Shown here one piece after another: positions 41,375 to 48,484 of a stretch of 64,000 nucleotides of DNA (the first letter of the stretch is position 1; each line of letters opens with the position of its first letter). The stretch is from Rhodoblastus acidophilus (lineage in GTDB: Bacteria; Pseudomonadota; Alphaproteobacteria; Rhizobiales; Beijerinckiaceae). Below the pieces are notes generated by a model. It was given only the letters and a program-made list of their open reading frames with translations. It was not told the origin of the DNA and ran no database searches. The position numbers and the translations under genes are program-made. The stretch is taken from assembly GCF_009720655.1 (NCBI RefSeq), contig NZ_WNKS01000001.1, positions 1-64,000 of the forward strand. The letters run 5' to 3'.

Positions 41375-42544
41375 TTACCGGGAAAGCTGCGCGGCGAGCC
41401 GCCGCAGGAACGCCAGCCCGGCTTCGAGCTGCGCGATTTCGATGAATTCGTCGGGCTGGTGCGCCTGGTCGATGCTGCCGGGACCGCAGATCACCGAGGG
41501 CAGGCCGCCCTTCTGGAATTGCCCGGCTTCGGTGGCGTAGGGCACGGCGATCGTGTGATTCGATTGGGCCAGCGCCAGGGCGAGCGTCGCGGCGGCGGAC
41601 TCCGGCTCCGCGCACAGGCCCGGCGCGATCGTGTCGACAAAAGTCTCGATTTTCGCCGCGGGAAAGCCGCTCATGCGGCGGGCCTTGACCTCTTCGCAGA
41701 CGATTTCAAATTTTTTCAGCGCCCTGTCATACGGGACTTCCGGCAGGCCGCGGAATTCCCAGGCGAATTCGCAATGGCGCGCCATGATGTTGCGCGCGGT
41801 GCCGCCAGAAATCTGGCCGACATGGATGGTGGAATAGGCGGGCTCGAACCGGCCGAGCGGATCGACCTCCGTGCGCAGATCCTCGCCGATCCGTTCGAGC
41901 GCGCCGACCAGTTCGCAGGCGACGTGCACAGCGCTCACGCCGAGCCAGGGTTTTGACGAATGGGCCTCGTGGCCGGTGACCACGGTGCGGTAGGTGACGA
42001 CGCTCTTGTGGGCGTCGGCCACCTGCATCAGCGTGGGCTCGCCGATGATGGCCAGCGCCGGGCGGGGCAGGTCATGGCCGAGCCGGGCGATGGAATCGAG
42101 GCAGCCGGCGCAGGTGGTCTCCTCGTCATAGCTGAGCAGGATGTGGATCGGCTTTTTCAGCGCCGCCGTCGAAAACTCCGGGGCCATGGCGAGGCACAGC
42201 GCGTCAAAACCCTTCATGTCGCAGGTTCCGCGTCCATAAAGCCGCGCGCCGTCGCGGCGCAGCACGAAGGGCGGCGAGCTCCAGGGCTGGTCCTTCACCG
42301 GCACCACGTCGGTGTGGCCCGACAGCACCACGCCGCCGTCGGCGTCGGGGCCGAAGGTGGCGAACAGCGCCGCCTTGTCGCCCGCCGCATTGGGAATGCG
42401 GGTGAAACGGGCGCCGAGCGACAAAAGATAGTCCTCAACAAAATCGATCAGGGCGAGATTGCTGCGCGCGCTCTCCGTGTCGAAGGAGACGAGACGGTCG
42501 AGCAGGGCGATGGCGCGGTCGAGCGCGGGGTCGGCGCCGGTCAT
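41375..42544 (-). CDS. argE: Acetylornithine deacetylase ArgE
   Basis: 389 residues, M20 metallopeptidase family. It removes acetate from N-acetylornithine in arginine synthesis. Zinc ligands appear in VLSGHTDVVPV and GRGTCDMKGFDA, the catalytic Glu pair in SYDEETTCAG, and GHEAHSSKPWLGVSAVHVA belongs to the lid domain. YATEAGQFQKGGLPSVICGPGSI is ArgE-specific. The ATG at 42544 shares one base with the ApaG stop. It is an arginine-synthesis gene located several kilobases from the arginine-degrading cluster. Confidence 0.93.
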   Translation of the reverse strand: MTGADPALDRAIALLDRLVSFDTESARSNLALIDFVEDYLLSLGARFTRIPNAAGDKAALFATFGPDADGGVVLSGHTDVVPVKDQPWSSPPFVLRRDGARLYGRGTCDMKGFDALCLAMAPEFSTAALKKPIHILLSYDEETTCAGCLDSIARLGHDLPRPALAIIGEPTLMQVADAHKSVVTYRTVVTGHEAHSSKPWLGVSAVHVACELVGALERIGEDLRTEVDPLGRFEPAYSTIHVGQISGGTARNIMARHCEFAWEFRGLPEVPYDRALKKFEIVCEEVKARRMSGFPAAKIETFVDTIAPGLCAEPESAAATLALALAQSNHTIAVPYATEAGQFQKGGLPSVICGPGSIDQAHQPDEFIEIAQLEAGLAFLRRLAAQLSR

Positions 42545-42936
42545 CAGTTGATCACCCGCTTCTCGGCCGGACTGTCGAGCGAGAAGGCGGGGATTTCCGC
42601 GTCGAAGGCGTGGCCGTTGGCGTCCACCATGCGATAGACGCCGAACATGATGCCGGACGCCGTGTTCAGCGCGCAGCCGGAGGTGTAGCGAAACGTGGCG
42701 CCGGGATCGAGAATCGGCATTTCCCCGACCACGCCGGGGCCGCGCACGATTTCCACGCGCCCGGCGGCGTCGGTGATGGTCCAGCAGCGCTCGACCAGCT
42801 GAACCTGGATCAGACCGTGGTTGACGATCTCGATCGTATAGGTCCAGAACCAGCGCCCTTCCTCGGGCGCGCTGCGCTCCGGGGCGTAGAGGGGGATGGC
42901 GACCACTTCGACATTCTGGGTGACGGCGCTGTACAT
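42544..42936 (-). CDS. apaG: ApaG domain protein
   Basis: 130 residues, the usual size. A fibronectin-III-like fold with YSAVTQNVEVVAIPLYAPERS, GRWFWTYTIEIVNHG, VQLVERCWTITDAAGRVE and the glycine motif GPGVVGEMPILDPG, ending SGIMFGVYRMVDANG. ApaG proteins are small cytoplasmic proteins tied to ApaH and metal/magnesium phenotypes in enterobacteria; the exact role is unresolved. The ATG at 42936 marks the family start. It is translationally coupled with argE by a one-base TGATG overlap. Confidence 0.92.
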   Translation of the reverse strand: MYSAVTQNVEVVAIPLYAPERSAPEEGRWFWTYTIEIVNHGLIQVQLVERCWTITDAAGRVEIVRGPGVVGEMPILDPGATFRYTSGCALNTASGIMFGVYRMVDANGHAFDAEIPAFSLDSPAEKRVIN

Positions 42937-42998
42937 GAGGGAAATTTGCCTCAGGACTCGCGCGCCGTCGAGCCTCAAATTCAGACTTCGCCGCCGAA

Positions 42999-43238
42999 TC
43001 AGGCGGCGCGCAGGCTTTGCAGGCGGCGGGCGGTGGAGGCGCCCACCAGCACGACGATGCCGCCGGCCTCGTTGGTGACGCGGATGTGGCGCCCTTCCGC
43101 GTCGCGCGCGCCGGCCAGCGCGGCGATTTGCGCCCACACGGCGTCGATGTTGGGCAGGCGCAGGGATTGCGCCTCCCGCCGGCCGCCATCGGCGTCGATA
43201 ATGTGGAAGTGATAGAGCGTCACGACAACTTTCACCAT
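42999..43238 (-). CDS. DUF6894-type small protein
   Basis: 79 residues. The start of the domain LYHFHIIDADGGRREAQSLRLPN and the later DAEGRHIRVTNEAGGIVVLV follow the DUF6894 pattern (aromatic-His-phenylalanine start, then VTDEAG-like segment) common in Rhizobiales. Function unknown. The ribosome site is weak, and a GTG four codons in or a longer start at 43310 cannot be excluded. It is upstream of apaG on the same strand. Confidence 0.6.
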   Translation of the reverse strand: MVKVVVTLYHFHIIDADGGRREAQSLRLPNIDAVWAQIAALAGARDAEGRHIRVTNEAGGIVVLVGASTARRLQSLRAA

Positions 43239-43367
43239 GAAGGTCTTGGGAACGCCGAGGCTATATCCGAACAATGTGACGGTAACGCGCCGCCGCCAAT
43301 AAAAATACATGCCGCCGGCGCGGCGCGATTTAACGGAAAATTCAGCCTCGCGTGTGTCGCGACGGTT

Positions 43368-44237
43368 TCAGGGCAGATAGTATTGGGTTCCCGAGGTGCA
43401 ATTGTTGGAGACGGTGGCGGTCGAGGTCCCGCTATTGCTCCAGAGAATCGCCTGAGTCTGCTGAACGCCGCCGTCCAGAGTGTTGGGCTGAGCCAGCGAG
43501 CCGCCGAAGCGGGGCGACATGTAGGTCGTCCGACTGATCGTGTAGGTCGCGCCGGCGCCTCCCCAGGAGAACAGTTTGAAATCGTATCCTGGCCGGTATG
43601 TGTAGGTCACGTCGGCGACGATCACGTAATAATCGGTGGCGTTGGTGGTGCTGTTGTTCAGGACCGAATTGTTGTGGGTGACGTCGCCGGCGCCGGTGGG
43701 ATAATTGCCGTAGGGCATGACCGAGGCGCCGTTCGTCCCGTTGGCGACCGGCGTCAGACCGTTCACACTGCAACTCCGCACCGGCGGATTCGTCCCGAAG
43801 CCGACGCTCCAGACGACGCGCGCCTGACAGCAGCGTTTGTCGGTCTTGCTGACATTGTCGAAAACGATCTCGCTGATCGCCGCGCTCATCACGGTGGCGC
43901 CCGATGGGAACGGCGTCATCACCAGTTGCGCGGCGGCGTAGAAATCGGAGAGTTCGACATTGGACACGCAGGGGATCGCGGTGTGGGTTGAGCAGCTGGC
44001 GCTCGCCGTTCCGCCGCTCACCACCGGCAATTGTTGGGTCGTAAGATCCGCCAGCGTGCGCGAGGCCAACTGCGCCTTGCGGCTGATCTCGAGACCCTGG
44101 CCGAGCAGGGCGATGCCGAAATAGAGCACCAGCATCATCGGCATGATGAAGGCGAACTCGACGGCGGCGATGCCGGCGCGGGCGCGCCAGAACCGGCGCA
44201 GGGCGCGCGCGGCGCGCGGGACCAGGCTGCCAATCAT
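43368..44237 (-). CDS. tadG: TadG/TadE-like minor pilin
   Basis: 289 residues. An Arg-rich N-terminus precedes the TadE-type processing and membrane segment ARAGIAAVEFAFIMPMMLVLYFGIALLGQG (about 21-50). The long extracytoplasmic part is Ser/Thr/Asn-rich with several Cys (CSTHTAIPC, KRCCQAR, RSCSVNG, NNCTSGTQYY). The protein is a pseudopilin of the Tad apparatus, probably processed at the Gly-Ile-Ala-Ala-Val-Glu site. Its start overlaps the stop of the TadE-like gene by four bases. Confidence 0.83.
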   Translation of the reverse strand: MIGSLVPRAARALRRFWRARAGIAAVEFAFIMPMMLVLYFGIALLGQGLEISRKAQLASRTLADLTTQQLPVVSGGTASASCSTHTAIPCVSNVELSDFYAAAQLVMTPFPSGATVMSAAISEIVFDNVSKTDKRCCQARVVWSVGFGTNPPVRSCSVNGLTPVANGTNGASVMPYGNYPTGAGDVTHNNSVLNNSTTNATDYYVIVADVTYTYRPGYDFKLFSWGGAGATYTISRTTYMSPRFGGSLAQPNTLDGGVQQTQAILWSNSGTSTATVSNNCTSGTQYYLP

Positions 44238-44887
44238 TGCGGTTCGTTCCTGAACACCATGACGGAATAGATGTCGTGCACCAGGCCGGAGCCGGTGATC
44301 GGGTTCGTCCTGACCGTGTTCGAGCTCTGGCCGTAGAGGTTGGCCGCCTGGTTGCCGTTCGCGCCCCTCGCCAGCAGGACCGAGAGATAGATCGGCATGG
44401 GATAATAGGCCTGGAACACGACGATCGATCCCGGCGCCGGAACGGTGATGTTCGCCGACGGGTTGGTGATGAAGCTGTTGGTGACCGTTCCGTTCAGCGA
44501 TCCGAACAGGTCGTTGGTCGGCGTGGATATGTTCAGGATGACCTTGTCGCAATCGAAGTAGCTGGGCAGCGCGCCGCACAGGCTGTAGCCGTTGGCGCCG
44601 GTCGTCGTCTTGAAGTCGGACGCGGTTTGCGCCGTCGTTGAATATTGGCCCACGAGAATCTGCCGCGCCACATTGATGACGGCGTTGTCGAAGACTTCGT
44701 GGTTGTAATAGACGAAGGCGGTTTCGAAGATCGCGCAGAGCAGGCCGAGGAAGGGAATGGAGACCATGCCGAACTCGAGGGCGGCGATGCCGCGGCGGTC
44801 TTTGGCGAAGCGCGCCAGCAGGCCTCGGCGGGCCGAGGCGGGTCTGGCGGTTTCGAGGGGGGCTTCCACGCGTTCAATCCTCGCCAC
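44234..44887 (-). CDS. tadE: TadE-like minor pilin
   Basis: 217 residues from a GTG. The class III signal-like segment is AKDRRGIAALEFGMVSIPFLGLLCAIFETAFVYY (about 28-60), followed by an extracellular region with a Cys pair (SLCGALPSYFDC). It is a minor pilin of the Tad system, cotranscribed with the TadG-like gene. The ribosome site is poor; an internal start is conceivable but would remove the basic leader. Confidence 0.82.
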   Translation of the reverse strand: MARIERVEAPLETARPASARRGLLARFAKDRRGIAALEFGMVSIPFLGLLCAIFETAFVYYNHEVFDNAVINVARQILVGQYSTTAQTASDFKTTTGANGYSLCGALPSYFDCDKVILNISTPTNDLFGSLNGTVTNSFITNPSANITVPAPGSIVVFQAYYPMPIYLSVLLARGANGNQAANLYGQSSNTVRTNPITGSGLVHDIYSVMVFRNEPQ

Positions 44888-44998
44888 ATCTTCAACGCAA
44901 GGGGCGACGCCATCCGGCCTCGCTATTTGCGGAAGTGAGTGTGACGCGTAGCCCTTTCCCTTTGGTTACCTTGCCCAATCAAATTCCGTGCGTCAGCA

Positions 44999-45478
44999 TC
45001 ATTTTCCCGCGGAGAAGCCCATATGCGCGGTGACGGCGGCGGCGCGGTCGGTGGCGATCGTCTTGCTGTCCGACAGTTCGACGGTGGGCAGGCAGTCCGG
45101 CGCGCAAATGTAGCTCTCGCGATTCAATCCGTTCTGCACCAGCAGGTCCGCCCTGTCGGCGCCGACCCGGATGATCCATTCGCCGAGCATGTTGCCTTCG
45201 CCGTCGAGCGCGATCAGGTTGGTCTCGCCGAAACTCTTGCCGGTGATCACGCCCATGCCGCTGTTCTTGAGCATGGTGACGTCGGCGATGCCGGGCTGTC
45301 CGATGACCAGCGTCTGGGTCTTCTCGGGGATCCGCGCGATGCGGGCGCGATCGACCGTCACCACCACCAGGTCGCGCGACCCCGCGGTGGCCGGGCAGGG
45401 GGTCAACATGAGAAGAGCGGGGAGGCCTGCGAGGATCGCCGCCTTGCCGAACACCCGCACCGCCGCGTCAAAACGCAT
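44999..45478 (-). CDS. Stand-alone secretin N-domain protein of the tad locus
   Basis: 159 residues. A signal peptide (about 1-32, ending CPATAGS) is followed by one pilus-assembly N-terminal domain like that at the start of CpaC/RcpA: ARIARIPEKTQTLVIGQPGIADVTMLKNSGMGVITGKSFGETNLIALDGEG. A Cys pair (YICAPDCLPTV) lies in the tail. It has no secretin pore domain. Located upstream of tadE on the same strand and divergent from flp, it is probably a periplasmic accessory of the pilus secretin. Confidence 0.75.
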   Translation of the reverse strand: MRFDAAVRVFGKAAILAGLPALLMLTPCPATAGSRDLVVVTVDRARIARIPEKTQTLVIGQPGIADVTMLKNSGMGVITGKSFGETNLIALDGEGNMLGEWIIRVGADRADLLVQNGLNRESYICAPDCLPTVELSDSKTIATDRAAAVTAHMGFSAGK

Positions 45479-45800
45479 CTCGATCTCCCACCCGCTGGAA
45501 CGCCTCTTCCCCCCAGTAAAGCCGAATTTGGTGAATGAAGACTAAATAGAGGACGCCGTCGTCCTGAAACGTCAGGGGCTGGCGGGGGAGGTGTTTCGCG
45601 CGCCGACCGGGGGCGGCGGCCGGCGGTTTTCCAATAAATATCCGCAATGCAAGTACAGTCTTGGTAACCTTGTGGAGAAGGGCTCCGGATTTGTTTCCCG
45701 CGTTAACGCAACGGCAATGGCTTGGCTCCTACCTTGCCGAGGTCAGCGCCGGTCCCGAGCAGTTCCAGGGGCTGACGTTCGTAAAACCAGGAGTTTTGAC
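45479..45800. other. Divergent promoter region of the tad locus
   Basis: 322 bases without a gene between the secretin N-domain gene (minus) and the first flp (plus). It contains the candidate sigma-54 site at 45723-45738. Confidence 0.6.
45723..45738 (+). promoter_or_regulatory. Candidate sigma-54 promoter of flp1
   Basis: TGGCTCCTACCTTGCC gives the GG-N10-GC spacing of -24/-12 promoters, compared with TGGCAC-N5-TTGC. Transcription would begin around 45750, about 50 bases before the pilin ATG. Only suggestive; no RpoN activator site was identified. Confidence 0.35.
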
Positions 45801-45965
45801 ATGAAGTCGCTGTTCGCCCGTTTCGCCAAGGATGAGTCCGGCGCGACCGCCATCGAATATGGCCTGATCGCCGCCCTCATCTCGGTGGTCGCCATCACCA
45901 CCCTCACCACGGTCGGCACCCGCCTCAACGCCAAGTTCACCGCCATTTCCAACGGCCTGAACTGA
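45801..45965 (+). CDS. flp: Flp-type prepilin, copy 1
   Basis: 54 residues. The leader MKSLFARFAKDESG is cut after Gly14 by the CpaA peptidase, and the mature pilin starts ATAIEYGLIAALISVV, the Flp motif with Glu and Tyr. It then ends ITTLTTVGTRLNAKFTAISN with GLN. It is the main subunit of the Tad pilus used for adhesion and biofilm. GGAG lies eight bases before the ATG. Its mature part is identical to that of the second copy at 46540. A strong terminator follows, so it can be expressed alone. Confidence 0.94.
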   Translation: MKSLFARFAKDESGATAIEYGLIAALISVVAITTLTTVGTRLNAKFTAISNGLN

Positions 45966-45996
45966 CCAAGGCCGGCCGCTCTCGCGGCTGGGACGC

Positions 45997-46030
45997 GCGG
46001 CCTCCGGTTCGCCGGAGGCCGCTTTTTTTT
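45997..46030 (+). terminator. Rho-independent terminator of flp1
   Basis: Stem GCGGCCTCCGG / CCGGAGGCCGC of 11 bp, loop TTCG, then eight T, 32 bases after the stop. Confidence 0.9.
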
Positions 46031-46185
46031 CGTCCGGCCTCCCGCCGGCGCACAGTGGCGCGCGCCGTTCGGCGTCGCCGCGCCCGGACGATCCGAGGAC
46101 TGTCTGCAAACGCCGGACTGCGCGAACCGATCTCCCCGAGCCGCCCGATCGGCCGCTCCGGCGGTTCGCCCCGGAGCCGGTGATG

Positions 46186-46268
46186 CGATTTCCGAACGAT
46201 CAGTTCGGAAACCATTTTTCGCGCGATTTCGTTTTCGCCGATCGCGAAGCGATCACGCGGAACCCTTA
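46186..46268. repeat. Dispersed repeat B, inverted
   Basis: TTTCCGAACGATCAGTTCGG, then CGCGCGATTTCGTTTTCGCC and GATCGCGAAGCGATC, the reverse complement of the 17757 copy. Confidence 0.75.
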
Positions 46269-46373
46269 TGACGCCGCGCCGGCGGTTGGGCCGCGCGTTG
46301 CTCCGGCGGGACTCGACCCCATTCATTCCATCGCTGTCCGCCTTTAATGGCGTCTGAGCGTATAGTGACGAAA

Positions 46374-46389
46374 CGTAATGTGTATTACG
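46374..46389. promoter_or_regulatory. Dyad CGTAAT-GTGT-ATTACG upstream of flp2
   Basis: Perfect 6-bp arms about 150 bases before the second flp, with an additional CGTAAT half-site at 46392. Candidate operator or regulator-binding site. Confidence 0.4.
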
Positions 46390-46539
46390 CTCGTAATCAG
46401 ATATGAATACAGGGGCAAGCTCTGTTGGTCGCCACGTTTATCTTAACTTGATTGAAACAGTCGGGAGATATGTTTCGCCCGGTCGGCGCGGAGTCTTCGA
46501 GGCTTTGCGCGACGACACAGTTCCAGTTTGGAGTTCGCC

Positions 46540-46704
46540 ATGAAGTCGCTGCTTATCCGTTTCACCAAGGATCAGTCCGGCGCCACCGCCATTGAATATG
46601 GCCTGATCGCCGCCCTGATTTCCGTCGTCGCCATCACCACGCTGACCACGGTCGGCACCAGGCTGAACGCCAAGTTCACCGCCATTTCCAACGGCCTGAA
46701 CTGA
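46540..46704 (+). CDS. flp: Flp-type prepilin, copy 2
   Basis: 54 residues, short enough to be missed by simple gene finding. The leader MKSLLIRFTKDQSG differs from copy 1 at four positions (5, 6, 9, 12). From residue 13 onward the protein is identical, including the mature start ATAIEYG. At the DNA level ten codons of the identical part carry silent differences, so this is an old duplication under purifying selection. GGAG lies upstream of the ATG. It should be processed by CpaA and assembled with or instead of copy 1; it heads the cpaA-tadC gene run. Confidence 0.93.
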   Translation: MKSLLIRFTKDQSGATAIEYGLIAALISVVAITTLTTVGTRLNAKFTAISNGLN

Positions 46705-46898
46705 GCGCGGCTGTCACCCCGTGCGCGCGCGAAAGCCATGGGACGCCCATGCCCTTCGCGCGCCACGACCGCGCCGCCGCCCGTGCGCCCGGTTCGGGCG
46801 CTCCGGCGGTGGATCGTCGCCCGAATTCCCGCAGGAGTTAACCATCGGTTCACTCCGCCCGGCGATCATGTCCGCGCCGATTTCAATCCGGACCCGCC

Positions 46899-47405
46899 AT
46901 GCTCGATTTACCCGTTCTCGTCGTTTTTCCCGCGCTGATGGCCTATGCGGCCTTCTCCGACCTGTTCACCATGACCATCGCGAACTGGATCTCGATCGCG
47001 CTGGTCGCGGCCTTTGTCGCCATGGCGCTGCTCGTGGGCCTGCCGGCCACCACCATTCTCCTGCATCTGGCCTGCGGCCTCAGCGTGCTGGCGATCACCT
47101 TCGTCCTGTTCGCCTTCGGCCAGGTCGGCGGCGGCGACGCGAAATTCGCCGCGACCACCGCCGTCTGGCTGGGCTTCGAACATCTCGCCGAATTTGGCCT
47201 GATCGCCTCGCTGCTCGGGGGCGTTCTCACCCTGGGCCTGCTCGGCTTCCGCAAGCTGCCGCTCCCCGCCTGGGCGCGCGGCCGCGAATGGATCGACCGG
47301 CTGCATGACCACAAGGTCGGCGCGCCCTACGGCATCGCCCTCGCCATCACCGGCGTCCTGCTCTACCCGGATTCGCTGCTGTTCATGAAGACCCTGGGGG
47401 CCTGA
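46899..47405 (+). CDS. cpaA: Prepilin peptidase CpaA/TadV
   Basis: 168 residues with about five membrane helices. The two catalytic Asp residues of the type IV prepilin peptidase family are Asp21 in YAAFSDLFTM and Asp80 in GQVGGGDAKF. It is the short, N-methylase-free form that cleaves Flp and TadE/TadG prepilins at the inner membrane. It follows flp2 by about 195 bases; a terminator-like hairpin after it may set off the following genes. Confidence 0.93.
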   Translation: MLDLPVLVVFPALMAYAAFSDLFTMTIANWISIALVAAFVAMALLVGLPATTILLHLACGLSVLAITFVLFAFGQVGGGDAKFAATTAVWLGFEHLAEFGLIASLLGGVLTLGLLGFRKLPLPAWARGREWIDRLHDHKVGAPYGIALAITGVLLYPDSLLFMKTLGA

Positions 47406-47434
47406 GCGTCCCTGGAGCGCATCCTAGCGGCAAG

Positions 47435-47463
47435 AGGGCCGGTCAGCGATGACCGGCCCTTTT
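47435..47463 (+). terminator. Hairpin terminator after cpaA
   Basis: AGGGCCGGTCA / TGACCGGCCCT, an 11-bp stem with a GCGA loop, then a run of T. It separates cpaA from cpaB. Confidence 0.8.
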
Positions 47464-47607
47464 CCATGCCGCGCCGGCGCGACGGTCGCGGCGCGCTCTG
47501 ACGATGGGTAAATTTCGACACGATCCATTAACCTTAATTTGACGTTTCGCTGCTTGAATTGTCCTAGGCGCTCCATCCGGAGCGCAAGCGCGGATTGTTG
47601 AAAAGCC

Positions 47608-48420
47608 ATGAAGAAAGCCCGGCTTATCTCCCTGGGATTTGTAGCGGTTTGCGGTCTGGCCGCGATCTATCTGGTGCTGGACAAGCCCGAGCCGCCGGCG
47701 CCCGCGCCGATGGCCGCCGCGCCGCCGCCGGTCGCCAAGGACCAGATCCTCGTCGCCACCCACGACCTGAACTTCGGCTATGTGATCCAGCCGACCGACA
47801 TGGCCTGGCAGGACTGGCCGAAGGATTCGCCGATCCAGGGCGTCATCCGCAAGTCCGAGCGCCCCAACGCCATCGAGGACATCAAGGATTCCGTCATTCG
47901 CGGCTCCTTCTCCGTCGGCGAGCCGCTGCGCCCGGACCGGCTGTTCAAGGGAACCTCCTCCGGCTTTCTCTCCGCCGTGCTCGCGCCCGGCTATCGCGCC
48001 GTCGCCATCAACATCGAAGGCAGCGGCGCCACCACCGCCGGCAATTTCATCCTGCCCAACGACCGCGTCGACGTGATCCACATCTACCGCGACGAAGACG
48101 CCGCCAAGACCGGCGCCGGCGACGCCTTCGTCTCCGAGACGCTGGTCACCAACGTGCGCGTGCTCGCCATCGGACAGAACGCCAACGACAAGGCCGGTCC
48201 GCCCACCGCCGGCGGCGCCACCGCCACGCTCGAACTCGATCCGCACCAGGCCGAGACCATCATCCTGGCGCAGCGCATCGGCCAGCTGTCGCTGGTGCTG
48301 CGCTCCATGCAGGACAGCGCCAAGCAGGTGGGCGGTTCGGTTTCGGCGGCCCAGCAGATCCGCGATCGCGGCGTCACCATCGTGCGCGCCGGCGTCGCCA
48401 CCCAGTCGCGCGGCAAATGA
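47608..48420 (+). CDS. cpaB: Flp pilus assembly protein CpaB/RcpC
   Basis: 270 residues. One N-terminal membrane helix (about 7-24), an Ala/Pro linker, then a SAF-like domain (DQILVATHDLNFGYVIQPTDMAW) and a second beta domain (SAVLAPGYRAVAINIEGSGATTAGNFILPNDRVDVIHIYRDE). It probably links the platform to the secretin across the periplasm. It is preceded by a long leader after the cpaA terminator and followed 64 bases later by the secretin gene. Confidence 0.92.
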   Translation: MKKARLISLGFVAVCGLAAIYLVLDKPEPPAPAPMAAAPPPVAKDQILVATHDLNFGYVIQPTDMAWQDWPKDSPIQGVIRKSERPNAIEDIKDSVIRGSFSVGEPLRPDRLFKGTSSGFLSAVLAPGYRAVAINIEGSGATTAGNFILPNDRVDVIHIYRDEDAAKTGAGDAFVSETLVTNVRVLAIGQNANDKAGPPTAGGATATLELDPHQAETIILAQRIGQLSLVLRSMQDSAKQVGGSVSAAQQIRDRGVTIVRAGVATQSRGK

Positions 48421-48484
48421 CCCGCCCGCTCGCGTCCTTTCGCGCGCGCTGCGCCGCGAGCCTTGCCTTTTGGAGTTGAGGAAA

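Larger units (their letters stand above)
45966..46539. other. Spacer between the two flp genes
   Basis: 574 bases without a gene: the flp1 terminator (45997-46030), an inverted B repeat (46186-46268) and the CGTAAT-N4-ATTACG dyad (46374-46389). Confidence 0.65.

Noticed and set aside
45937-46326. Possible gene between the two flp genes on the minus strand
   Set aside because: It reads through the flp1 terminator and the B repeat and has no start signal or domain.
47520-47545. CtrA-type site TTAACCTTAATTTGA before cpaB
   Set aside because: The second half is TTGA instead of TTAA at the required spacing, so it does not meet the TTAA-N7-TTAA consensus.
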